From the NCBI RefSeq assembly GCF_001949145.1, contig NW_019091406.1, forward strand, positions 500,814 through 564,813: a stretch of DNA of 64,000 nucleotides. The letters run 5' to 3'. Source of the stretch: Acanthaster planci (Eukaryota; Echinodermata; Asteroidea; Valvatida; Acanthasteridae). Positions 9,394 through 21,483 of the stretch are shown one piece after another. Made by a program: the position numbers and the translations under genes. The notes under the pieces are model-generated. The model was not told the DNA's origin and did not search any database. It worked only from the letters and a program-made list of their open reading frames with translations. Numbering within the stretch: position 1 is the stretch's first letter; each line of letters opens with the position of its first letter.

Positions 9394-11520
9394 CCCGTGT
9401 CTTTGTCCTTTTTGCACATACTTTGTACTCGTAAGGTTATTGGTTCTCAAGGTGAAAATAATTCGAGAACCTTAAAATAGGATAAGGGACGACCAAAAAT
9501 GTCAAGAGTAAAATGCAGCATTGGTGTTTTGCGGAATGTCGAATTTTTCTTCAGATTCATAAATCAACCCCAAAGGTTTTTTGGGAGGGGTTCCGTCAAA
9601 TGGCAGTGCATGTACATGTAATTGCAGGAATCGGGAAATGTCTCCTCACCGCATGCATCACCCTCCACCAAAAGGCTTTTGAAATGTTCCAGCCAAGTCA
9701 TGGATTGTTTGTCGACACGCCGCCTTCGCGGAATCTGTGTAATGACAGGAATTTAATATCAGCCTTTTCCCCTTAAAAATGACTTGGTCATCTTATACAT
9801 AAATCCTATCTCGGCCTACTGAAGATGATTTGATTACCATGGTAATGCTGTCATGTGATCATTTGCTGTGGCATAGCCGGTGGATTTAATCACTGTTCCG
9901 TCCCTGCTTTCCGCCATTGAAGGCGGCCACCATCGGGAATTTCAGTAAAATGAAGTATTCGTCCATTTGTGAAGGATGCTTGTGGACCAAACGAGGTTTC
10001 ATGCCAATTTGTGAAAATAGCGACTCGCGGGGCGCGCTTCTGGAAACTAAATCAGAACCGTGTGTAAAGGGTGCACCCACGCTTTGCCTAAATAGGCCAA
10101 AATTTGTCCGCTGAGCTTATGAATAAAAGTTACACACTCAAGATATTCTTTGAATTGAGCAAATATGACACTGGACTTTTGGTCTGGACTTAAGGCTCCC
10201 AGTTCTGAGCAATGTGGATGCAATCGAGTCTGAAGTGACAGTGTTGAGCCGTTTTGCAGAGGGATGCTTTATTAAAGTGGCTGTTTTGGCTACGTTTGCA
10301 ATTGGGGAAATATATATCGTTTAGTGGTGGTTTGCTTTGAGTGAGCTTTTCTAAAAGTCATTGGTCAACCCACCAAACCGTGAAAGGAAAACGAAAGACG
10401 ACACGATCATTTTTGTGCAGCTTGAGCACCTGTGAGAGATGCGACTATTTTAGAAAGAATGTCGAAATGTGGGGATTTATCGCTGTCTATGGAATGGACT
10501 GGGGTGCACCCATATGGAGAAAGAGTTACGACATCGTCACCGTTGTTGGAAAGAAACTGGCAGGTGCGTTAGCCATTGCACACAGATAGATGGTATACAG
10601 TAGCTGTAAGCTCTCCACATATTGAAAAGCCACTTTGTTTCCAAAATCTGAAGCTGGCGCTAGTCTATGTACATGTACACTGAGCAGCTCTGAATTGAAT
10701 CACTGTGACTGTTGCCGTAAGCTGCGGGAATTGCAAACGTGGGACGACAGGGGTTGCAGGCCCACAGCAATGGTTTAACCAATTGAGCTATTAATAAGGA
10801 AGCTTTCCTTAGTTTCCACCGAGGAAATCAGGTACTTGCTTTCACTTTTATTGGAAGAATCTTCATTTGACAAGCATACTCCCCTAGGTCGTAGTGTCCG
10901 TCACAAAAGCGGACAAGGCCTATTTCAACGGGAAGATTTTAATTGACCTACATGCATTAAACTAATGTACTGGCCAACGATAATTTTTGGATGTCGAAGA
11001 ACTTGGCTCCTAGGAAACAGATGTTTTCTATAATCGATTTTGAAAACGCTTATGACGAATCAGGCAGTTATGACTATAATGAGGCACAGAACGCCCGTGT
11101 TGCTTCTGAGGCCGAGGCCCCTGTTCGCTCTTTGCACGCTGCCGGCATAGCACGCAGATCCTCGAACAGGCAGCTTGTACAATCGCATGGGATGAGAATT
11201 AACGCAGCACGCGCAAAATTACACAAGCAACATACTCAAGAATCACTGAGCCGGCTACATTTATTGCGAAAGCTGCCAGATCGAGGCTCTGCATGCCTCT
11301 GGCGGCAGCGTGCAAAGAACAAATAGGGGCCAGGTGGCCTTGTTATCCAAATTTCAAGCCTTGCAGCTATTGAAAGTGTGGGGGCGCTAAGTAGTCTTCA
11401 ATGTAGGGAGGATGCTAGTGTCCCAAATCGACTACAGGCTTGCAGAGTGTAAGTGTAATAACAGGAGTCTAAATCAATAGAAGAGATAATAGACCGAAGT
11501 CTACTCGGTCTTGCTTTTGG
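9394..11520. other. Intergenic, no supported gene
   Basis: No convincing coding sequence. The open frame at 10991-11326 on the plus strand has no recognisable domain and I do not call it. TACATGTA occurs at 9613 and 10670. A weak tRNA-like A box (TAGCTCAATTGG, minus strand, 10779-10790) lies too close to its B-box-like partner to be a tRNA gene. Confidence 0.4.
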
Positions 11521-11954
11521 TACTGTAACATGGGGTAATTTTGGTCAGTAACCACTAGAGGGCTTGAAACGTTGTTATTCTCTCAAACGTACAGTGGATG
11601 CGGACGTATTTAGTATCATTTTATTCAGAAATATCATAGTTATTCATTATTTAGCATTTTCGTTGTTTGTGGTAACCATTGTAACCAGTTTATTTGGATT
11701 TTCATGCCCCGTTTTGATGAAGACCAAAAACAAAAGGAGGCCAATGTTGCCCCAAACCCAGGGTAACTTTGGTCACCCCTTTCTTAAGCCGTAAGACACC
11801 AATAAATTTTGAAATTCCTTTTTTTTAGCATCAAAGTTTAGATGAGTATCACAGTGCTCTGAAAAGAAGGGAAATTGAAATAGATTGTCATTAACTAAGA
11901 AGAAATGATAACATACATGTAGGAAATGGCCCAAAGTTACCCCATGTTACGGTA
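11521..11954. mobile_element. Non-autonomous element with GTAACATGGGGTAA terminal inverted repeats
   Basis: The left end TACTGTAACATGGGGTAATT (11521-11546) matches the complement of 11929-11954, which reads TACCGTAACATGGGGTAACT, over about 26 bp with few mismatches. A third partial copy, GGGTAACTTTGGTC, lies inside at about 11762. The 434-bp body has no credible protein. No clear target-site duplication is seen. Confidence 0.6.
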
Positions 11955-12029
11955 GTCAATTTGGACCCCAGTTTAGCTTTGCTCAAAAATAGACCTATTG
12001 ATGACTGCGAATATTTGTCCCCACAATCG

Positions 12030-12526
12030 CATATGCAGCAAGGTGTGAGACGGAGAGAACCCCCCCTGCTTTGTGTTGGTCATTGTCTCGCAGGAATCTG
12101 TGGAATTCCTTTCAGACATCTTGGGGGATGTGTTAAGTAACAATAGTCTGGAATAGGGATTGGACATGCTGGGGGGGTACACCTCGGTCTCATTTCTTGC
12201 TGGGTATACACAATCGTTGAAAGTGCGCTCTAATCTGTTAGGAACATGCTGGTAGGAACCGTGGACTTCAAATAACAATGGATGGACTCACAGTGCCCTC
12301 TATCAGCCCACACGGGCCCTTGAAATCTATANNNNNNNNNNNNNNNNNNNNNNNNNNNNNNNNNNNNNNNNNNNNNNNNNNNNNNNNNNNNNNNNNNNNN
12401 NNNNNNNNNNNNNNNNNNNNNNNNNNNNNNNNNNNNNNNNNNNNNNNNNNNNNNNNNNNNNNNNNNNNNNNNNNNNNNNNNNNNNNNNGGGGGGGGTTCT
12501 CTCCGTCCCATACCTTGCTGCATATG
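12030..12526. mobile_element. Inverted-repeat element spanning the N gap (repeat family A)
   Basis: CATATGCAGCAAGGTGTGAG at 12030 continues as ACGGAGAGAACCCCCC. The complement of 12489-12526 reads CATATGCAGCAAGGTATGGG and then the same continuation, so the two ends form inverted arms of at least 37 bp. The 157-base gap sits exactly where the right arm would continue, which fits a hairpin that could not be assembled or sequenced. Related sequence lies at 45774-45915 and in the loop of the foldback element. Confidence 0.65.
12332..12488. other. Assembly gap (157 N)
   Basis: Unsequenced bases. They separate the left part of an inverted-repeat element from its right terminus, which begins with a run of eight G. 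Confidence 1.
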
Positions 12527-15500
12527 TTGAAATCACCGGCAGCCAACTTACCGTGGCGAATACAGAAGTAATACAAACCTAATCCTGGTGTCAGTAGTTA
12601 CGATGATAAGTGAGCCAACGAACCCCTTTGTATTCGGCACGATAAGGTGGCCGAGCATTGTGAGTCCATTATTATTACGATGTCCGTGGTGCGGACGCGT
12701 ATTTGGGAGATGAGAAAAAAAATTTTTTGCCATATTAATCCGCCCTGACAACTACTAATCTGCCTGTGCGAATGACTAATCCACCTTGGCGAAAAAGTCT
12801 GTCAACCCGTTTTTTTTTGTCATGTCCTAAATGTACTTCCGTACCGTGGTCGAGACGAGTTGCTTTGCAAAATCCGCGAAGCGCCCTCTCGGACTTGAGC
12901 CTTTCAGCGCTCTTCAGGTAGACGAACAGAAAATGAGCGCGATACGTATGCAGTACATGAATGCTGTCATCGAGAGGAACTGAAATACAGTACGCGTAAC
13001 TGGAACTAATCTGGACGTCTGACTGAAGGTAGGCCCACAGATTTAAAAAATGATTACGCTCATGCAGATTTGAGGGTAGTCTACATGTACTTGATGACAA
13101 GATCTAGAAGGAGTAACACGCCTACATACACGGGCGTTTGTTCAATTCTAGGCTATTATATAACGCACAGATGTATGTCCCGTCCCGGAAATGGCCTACA
13201 TCAGAAACATAAACGGGGCACGTTGAAGCTGAAAGCCCGTCTGCTCATTATTTAATTGAGGCATATCCCTGAATGAGATGTGTCCAGGCCTGGTAATATG
13301 TTACACATTCACCAGCGGGTGAAGTCAGAGGGACGAACGTGACAAAGTCGGGAAAGGCCTGGTGGTTGATCTCCTCTGCACTTCATGCGCCGGCGACATC
13401 AACATGAACACAGCGCACCGATAAGGTATAAGTGTCCATGAACATGTACTCAGCAGCCCCGCTAGCGAACATGCTGTGGCTCCCTCTTCCCGTTCGTGCT
13501 TTCTCTTCGAATGAGGGGGAAGAGGGGAAAACATCTCTATTAATACGTGTAGCAAGGTTGATAAGATGAATTCCACTGTAAGGCCTGTGGCAACAATTAC
13601 TTCGGCAGTCCAAAATACTTGTCAAATCATTGTCACGAGGCAGCCTTCTTGTTAAAGACTGCCCATTATGGGATGGTCACTGACGTGCCAGCACTTATGA
13701 TTCTACTGGCTGTCTTCCTTCAGCTTTTGTGTAAGAGGAGAAATACAATTTGTCAGCAATCCGAGTAATTCCACCGTCTTTTCTTGTCACTCGTTCTTGC
13801 ATAAAGGCAGGCCACAAGAATAACTAAGTGCCCAGGATATGAATACGTTGGTGGTGAGAACTGTTTGAAATCGTTCCAGAATTCAGTATTCAGTGCGTGA
13901 CAGTTTTAATTAAAAACAGTGTGTTGATCCTGACTCTTTTTTCCAGGAACTGCACAAGACCTGCACTGTATCGTGCAGGTTTAATAATAATGCTCCCGGG
14001 GGAGGGGGCAGGCTGTAGTAACAAATAAATATTAGCACTATTGTTTCTACAGCCGCGTGTATTTTCTAAAAGGTATTGGTGGTTGGAGTTTACTTACAGA
14101 ACGAAATGGGCAACCACCTTTCCAAGAAGTGTAAAAATTCGGAAACCCCTTTTCGCAATACGAACATTCTTACAATGGTTTAATTTGGCGGATGGGTTGT
14201 TAATATTTCTTTTCAGTTTGATTGTACCTCTTAGTTAAGGAGGTCAAGTTCACGAATATATTCAGTTGGATGGCTGTTGTAATTTTGAAATGAACTGAAT
14301 TCCATTTTCAGGTGTATTGTTCGTTGGCTGGTATTAAAGTTGAAATTAAACCATTGTTACAGTTTAGTCAAACGCATGAGTAAATACACTCGAATAAAAC
14401 GTGCCCACTCATAGAGTCCACAAAAATATTCGCAAGAAAAAATTATATAGTTCTTTAATTGTGATTAACTGCCGGTAGAACTGAAATGAGTACACTTTAG
14501 TTCATAATTTTGTTGGCAATCCCAGGAGCACTCATCACAAGCGATCGGCTCTCCCTGGACCATCCAAGCGTGAGAAGATCGCAATTAATGAAACGGCGAG
14601 AGAAATACTCCTGTTGTGGGCCGTTGATATCACTCAGTATCGTGTAATATTTGTGCCTTGCCGGAACAATGCTCACAGAATGGGGTCAGCTTGGCCCCTG
14701 GGCGATGTGCGATGAGTTGGGGGTACCATCCCCTTCTGTGTCTTCGTCTTTAGCTCAGATTTCTCGCCCGGCTGGCCACACAGTACGTTCAGTGAGGCAA
14801 ATAACCTCTCCAAAAAGCACGATTTCATTTCCCGTAATTTCTTTAAATAACATTGTCTTTTAAACTGAAGGCAAATGAAACGGGCAATTAACCCATTCCG
14901 AGGCTGGTTCAGTTGGAATTGGAGGCATGCACAGAGTTTGTTTTATATAAATGAATTACTCTAGCATAAATTGTAAAATACACGAACCGATGCATGGTGA
15001 CTCATTGTGGAGTAATTTAATTGGTGGAGAGCGAAATGTACCAGGTTTTTATGCATTGTTTGGTCTCTTCGGAAGAGACTGTTCTTAGAAAACTATATTT
15101 TCTTAAAATTTTGCATGTTGACAGCCTTATTTAAAGATGCAGTCACTTGACCAAGGAGTTGGTCTCCTTGGCGTTGAGCTACTGATCTGAATACCTAACG
15201 TGAAAGGTTGTTATATAATTATACGCTTGTTAGCCCGTTTGAAATTTCAACTACTTTTCTGTCATTGTTGTTTCCTAACACTGCTGTATTCACGTAACGA
15301 TGTACACATTAACAATTTGCTGAATTCACGAGGAGAACTACAATTATAATCTTAATTAGTAAATCATTATACATTTTGATTTTCGTCCTACCAAATTTTA
15401 AAGGTGAGAGGTCAGAGCATGAAACCATATTGAGTATGCTTCAGGTGGTTTCAGTACGTTGACGTCTGCACCTTGTCCAATACAGAGTTAAGTGCGCTAT

Positions 15501-17731
15501 AAATCTTTGGCTGAGTTGCTATCAAAGGGTAGATATTCTAAAGCCGCCCTCGGTATGTCATCTCACTGTCAAATTGAAACGATTCGGTCACTTAATCTCG
15601 CACAAAAGAGGATTCACCTTTACAAAGTTTTTTCTTTTAATATAAATTGATATGTTGTGATCAGGGAGACGTGTGAAAGCAATATCAGAAGAGCATATGG
15701 GTGTTTGAGAGTGAAACGGCTGTAGTCACTTTATGATTATAAAAATGATGCGTTGTACATGTACTTTTGCTTTTCTTTATTATGGTGAATAGCAGCTTTT
15801 ATGGAGTACCTGCATAAATCCCCGTCATATAATTGGTGGATCGTTGATCACATGACATTGAATTATTCGTTCTTTTCAATGGGTATTCCGTTAAGTAGAA
15901 GTTCATTTCACTTTCCTGGTTCCCAACCACATTTCATCATTTCATTCAAAAAATGTAAGGAGGGGAAGCAGTCTGGCATTTTACAAAGTACCTTTGGGTG
16001 TTGCTTCAAACACTAATCTGTTTTGCAAATTAGGGGACGTAATACACGAGGACCGTAATTTTTTCTCCGAACAGAAGAGGATTTATACAGGTATTGTATT
16101 TAAAAAAAATTGAATGTTTCACATTGGTGCAGTGGTAAGAATAGTTTCTTTCGGTGATTGCATTCCACTTGGCTCCGCCTTGTGAAGTTATAGTTACCAT
16201 TACACTCATAAACACTCATTATTTTTATATCTGACATCTGTATCTATTTTTTCTTTGTAGCGTTTTATGTAATAGTAAATTGTTTGCAGGTTTTCCCATG
16301 ACAGTGCTTCTGTGAGCTTCCTAAATTAGTATATAAATAATTTAAGAAATCTACAAAAAAAAGTGCTATATAAATATCTAAGAAATCTACAAGAAAAGTG
16401 CATTAGACTGAAATATATGAGTAAATTGTGTTACTCTTCTTTTTCGGCAAAAGACTGATCCGATGACAGAGGGCACTAATTGCGAAGCGTTTTGTAGGGA
16501 TATGTGAAGCAGCAGGAAACAATCTACGGACGTGTCCTCCTTTGCTACGACCAGATGCATGTATATCACGCAGGTCCATGGGAAATAGCTGCGGTGTGAT
16601 TTGCAACCGCGGTGTAGTAATTCTGGCCTTGAATACGAAAGATCTAAGGACAATGGGTTATTAACTTCGTGAATGATTATCATGATGCGACCTATTTTCT
16701 AGTGATGGTTAGAGGATACAACATAAAAACAGCTTTTGAGCTTTGTTCACTTTGCTTTTTATATAGAGGAGGAATTTTAACAATCGGTCGTGCTCAGTTG
16801 AACAGGCTGATTGGTTTCACTGATCTCACGACTCCATCGAAAAAATATGGCTTTGTTACACAACAAAATTTACCTAGGGAAACGTGAGAGCACTGGCGAC
16901 AGTTTGTCTTACTATCACCATGGTCGAAGTGCATGTTAAGACGACTCCCCGAGTCTCACACAGTTCAAGAGACCATGCATCTCAGTGCTGTCATAACTGC
17001 CATTTTGATTGGCATTGAACGTTTTGAGGTATAGGGATGGCAAAGTATGTTTCAGATGTCTGCTTATTTTGACACCTTTGTACAGATCGGTGGGAAGAGG
17101 GTGTTTTGCACTATAGGGATCATCAACAGTAACTAAACTTGCCATGAAGCTATGATATGTTTGCGAAACGAATACCGATCGCGAGTATAAGTCGCCCCCA
17201 TTGGCGTCTCTCGAAGAGTGCGTTACATTACAATGTAAGAGACAGCCGCAGGGTGAGGTCTAGCATTTAAGACGCCTTGCTGCTGACATCTTCGTTTCAC
17301 GATTTTCGCTATTGCTGTGAAATTCAGGGTGCACAAAAAACCTCTAAAATCACACTGTAAACACACACCAATGTCGAGACGTAAACGAGACGTAAACATG
17401 ATTGTTAAATAATCAACTATAGTCACAATTTCAGTCATTCTTTTTAAAAGATCGGATTGTGTCAGCAAACAATATTTAAATCTTCTATCCGCATGTTTCT
17501 TTGCTGTTATTCATTGTAGGTTTGTATCCTATGTAGTTTTGTATCGTTTACTATAGGCCGGTGCAGGTTTATGTAATAATACAGAGTTACAAGACACCAA
17601 AGATTTTCGTTTTTTCTTTTTCTCTGCTTTGCTTCGAAGATAATGTTGATGTCGTATCAGACTTTCCCTTTAAGTAGCTGAAATGATAATGGTTGTCAAG
17701 GCATTAAATGTAACGTGGCGCCGCGTGGGCA
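12527..17731. other. Intergenic, no supported gene
   Basis: Only short open frames with no recognisable product. TACATGTA at 13082 and 15756. A 35-37-bp tandem duplication lies at 16330-16401. Nothing else structured was seen. Confidence 0.4.
16330..16401. repeat. Two-copy tandem duplication (~36 bp)
   Basis: Two adjacent copies of an AT-rich unit, TATATAAATA...AAGAAATCTACAA...AAAGTGC, at 16330-16366 and 16367-16401. They differ by a two-base length change and a few substitutions. Confidence 0.9.
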
Positions 17732-20400
17732 TATAAAAAGTCGAACAGATAAGTATGGTCCGACTGACAAAGAAACCAGCCATTCATCACTGTGCTAACG
17801 GATGAGTCATCCTTGCAGTGAAAAAACAGTCTCAGGTGTTTGAATGCCCGAGGCTGCTAATTTGACTTATATACAGAATTACATGGGAGAAGAAAAGCGC
17901 ATTGTACAAAATAACAATTCTTAAAAAGCGCAACACAATGTTGAGCAATCTAGAAGTTCCTTGCATTGGATAAAATTACGATAACAGAAAAAGAAAAAAT
18001 ATTCCAATTTTTTAAATATGCAATTGACATTTTTAAAAAGTGAAGTCAATCGTTTTCCACACCCCAAAAATGCGAATAAAAAAACACGGTGGGGCTTAAC
18101 AGTTGAAACCTCAAAAGATAGATCTCAGGTCTCATGCAACTCTTACATTGTATGTTTTTGGTTATAGTTCCTCGGTTCATGTTCATACATGCTGGTAAGA
18201 CAGTGTCGCGTCGGTGCCCGCAATAATTATTATAACATCGCATAGCGTGCATCGATTTCGCCATATAACCTGCAGACCAAGTCCGTGATATTTAGCCTCT
18301 GATAACCCTCGCACTGCCCCGGGCGCTGCCGGGGGCGCACGCGTGGCGGTGAGACGGACCACAGTCGTGCCGGCCCTCGTGCCTAAGCACAACAAAATCC
18401 ATATTTTCCCCGTTAAATTTCGGCACATTTCTGCATCATTTCCACCTTTCGGGGGCTTTGGTGCGCTGACCCATTATCTCAATTAAAGGCCGGGTGATGC
18501 CACGCTGGACTGAACTCAAATTCATTTAATACTTGCACGCCGCAAACGAGGCATACTTTATGGGCATTATGGCCACTCCAGTGACTATTCGCACTGTGCT
18601 GGGCAGATCGTGCAGATCATAAGGCAGAAGTGTAGAAGAAGAACAATGTTAAGTAAGCGGCATTGCAAAATTAAAAAAGAGGCATTTTCTTATCAGAATG
18701 TTGTGTTATAAATTACCGGAACAAAATCAGACACAAATGCAAATTATGTATGCTAAAGGGTATGTCCTCGGTGGTAACTTATTTTGTCAGTAGCCTGTAA
18801 GGTGGAGACAGGAACAGTAAAACAATAATCAAGAACAACCAGCCTGACCAACAACTGATCTTCTTTTCTTTCTTTCTTTTTTTTGACATAACCTCTGTTG
18901 ACTGGAAGATGCATCTCTCACTAGTGTGCCATGGAGAGTGTACTTCCCATCTCCACTGGATTGTCAGTGAGAGTTTAGTAGTTTTAGGCTTTGGACGAAT
19001 CCGGTAACCGGGGTACGGCAATAATTGGTTATTGGCCCCACCAATCGCGGTAAGCAATGTGATAAATACGGAACCATTCCGTTACAGTCTCTTCGCAAAT
19101 AACCCAAGGCAATGCTTTCTGTCATCCACGGGGGCCATCGAAAACGTTCAGTGAAATGTTGCCAGATCGTTGCAACAACAGAACATAGAGCATCAAAAAA
19201 ATTTTTTTCCTCAGCACTTTGATAAATACAGCTGCGCTTCGGCTTCTTACAGCATGAAAAAGCTTGTGTCTGCAGCAGCCAAACAAACGACATTTGGCAA
19301 TTGCTTGCAGTGGAACGCGGCCCCATATCGACACACGTGATCTGCGGTCACTGGCGCTAATATGAGAGCTGGCCGGTCCTGTCAGCGCTATATCAGTTGC
19401 AACAGTCTACGACCGTCTATTACGCACGAGATCACGTTTCCCAACTCAGTTGTCCCACGTAGCCGTTAATCTAACATGTTAGTTTCCTGTGTCCGCTTGC
19501 TAGATACATCCTGGTACCGAATAAGGCCGTGACGAGCCCCGGGTATTTAAAAATAACTTCCGTTTTTACACACACAACTACCCATTCATCAGTCAGGCTT
19601 TGTGAAAGCCAGTTGTCCGTGTCGCGCCGTGGCTACAAACTTAGCGGGAAACTTGATCCGGAACCTGATGCGGGCAGGACATGCGGATAAAGTCAACTTA
19701 ATTTACCAAGCCAACTTCTCGCTTGAGGAGATCCGTCTGCGAGTTGGAGATTTCAATCTCCACGACATAAGGGACCGAGATGCAAACAACCGTATTAGCT
19801 CTGTCCCAGTAAACAGTTTCCCCCTCGTTGGATGGCCGTTGCTATCGCGAAATGAGGAATTGACGAGCATCCACGCTAGCGTGATGGCACTAGTTCGTGC
19901 TGGATTTACCCTGACGCTCTGTCGCGCCGGTGCGCGCACCTAGTTATGCGTCTCAGGGTTTGGAAAGTTGCGCGCGCGTGCGTACACACCGACACAGGGA
20001 AAACCACTGCATTCAATGACCCCCTTGCTGATTTGGTCACATAGGCCTAGACGACAAATGGGTAAAGTTGGATGATCGATATGGGGGGGCAGAGTTTGCC
20101 TTATCCCGCAGATCCTTCCAGAAAAACAGGCCAGCATTGCTCGCCTCGCCGGCGACACAGATCAATCTCTGTTGGTTTGCGGAAGGCCGAACGAAGGGAT
20201 ATCCATTTTAGAAGAAATGGGGGCTTGGAAGACAACATTAAATATTTGACCAAAACTTGGAGTCCAAGATGAGCGTGTTGCGTTGCTGAAGGGGACTAGT
20301 TAAGAGTAAATTGCCTTCCAATTATGTAATTATAGTCGATCTATATTTCGGAGACGGCATCACTGAATGAATTGCGTTTATCTTAACAATTCAGGGAAGC
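17732..20400. other. CpG-richer non-coding region with a TATA-like motif
   Basis: CpG is visibly more frequent here than in neighbouring DNA (for example 18310-18370 and 19960-19985). TATAAAAA at 17732-17739 follows a GC-rich stretch, and TATTTAAAA lies near 19550. These could be promoter elements of an unseen gene, but no downstream coding exon is convincing. The frame open around 19602-19943 lacks an ATG at its start and any recognisable domain. Confidence 0.2.
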
Positions 20401-21196
20401 AGAAAGGAAATTTGTGGGGTGGCAAAAAACCGTACGGACTAGGAAATTATCAAGAAACCCTAATTTGACAAGGAAGACTTCGTGGTAAAACAATCGCAGC
20501 TCAAAAAAGATATACGTGTAAGCACCATGTTATATTGATTTTGAGCAGTCTACCTGACTGCATTGACGGTCTCTGAGAAGTACTACAGCTTACCGGGTGA
20601 AGTAAATTGAAGACGACGGAGATTCTCATTATCTGCCCCATGTCATCCTTTCTGGCCGTTTACTCGAAAGTGAAGTTAATTGTTAGCCAAAATTATATTT
20701 CCTTTCATTTGAAAGTATTATTATCTAGAGATCTGTGCCTTATCGATTTCAGAGTCTGTGCATGGTAAGGAATATGGTCCATGGTAAAGAATGTGTAGCA
20801 GACTTGGTATTCACGGAAATAATCAGGTGCATGTACCAATAATTCAAAAGTGCGTTTATAATGGTAACTGTGAACCCTCGCTAGCTGTAGGCCGCCATAT
20901 TGGGTATAGTTACGTTTAGAGGTACATGTACACAGACTTGTAAGGGCTTGCACGTACGTATCTGTACTTCCTTTTTCTCATGTCTCTGAAAAGCTCATGT
21001 GTCGTTTTGGAATAATATTCTCACTGATAGTCTGACCCTAGGCAGAATGTTGGAGAGCCCAGTGAACCGATCACCGCCTGGTGAAATGCCAACATCAGGA
21101 ATCCAGAAGAAGGCGACGCTAAGTAATGCATCAGTTGCTGCTAGCCACGACCGTGCATCCACAGCAGATGTGAAATTATGTAGCACCGCCTGGGGC

Positions 21197-21320
21197 ACGA
21201 AACAGTCATGCATCCGAGGCAAGTTAGTGTTGCTCGCCCATGTGAGCATGAAACAGTTGTTCAGCCGTGGCAAGCTGTAGTGTTGTTCGCCCACTGGGAA
21301 TGGAACAGTCGTGATCTCGA
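21197..21320. repeat. Tandem repeat, ~51-bp unit, about 2.4 copies
   Basis: The word GAAACAG recurs at 21199 and 21250 and as GGAACAG at 21302, each followed by related sequence with GGCAAG and TGTTCGCCCA/TGCTCGCCCA. Unit length is 51-52 bp and copies are diverged. Overlapping reading frames on both strands reflect the repeat. Confidence 0.7.
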
Positions 21321-21483
21321 GCTTTTGGACTTGCATTGCAGCGCTGCAGCTACATGTAGAGGCTTATTTCGGTATCATGTACCTCATTGGCTTCCAGCCA
21401 ACTATTCAAGTCAAGATGATGCTCGGTGTGGTGTTAAGAATATGCTCAAACAATGACTGCATGAGGCTTTTAATTTGGAGCGC

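Noticed and set aside
10740-10800. tRNA-like A box (TAGCTCAATTGG) and GCCTGCAACCCC on the minus strand
   Set aside because: The two boxes are only about 16 bases apart and no cloverleaf with an acceptor stem can be drawn; at most a decayed tRNA-derived SINE.
10991-11326. 111-codon plus-strand frame
   Set aside because: No recognisable domain, no splice context and composition like neighbouring non-coding DNA.
19602-19943. 113-codon frame downstream of a TATTTAAA motif
   Set aside because: The frame does not begin with ATG (first internal ATG is at 19668) and the product is unrecognised.
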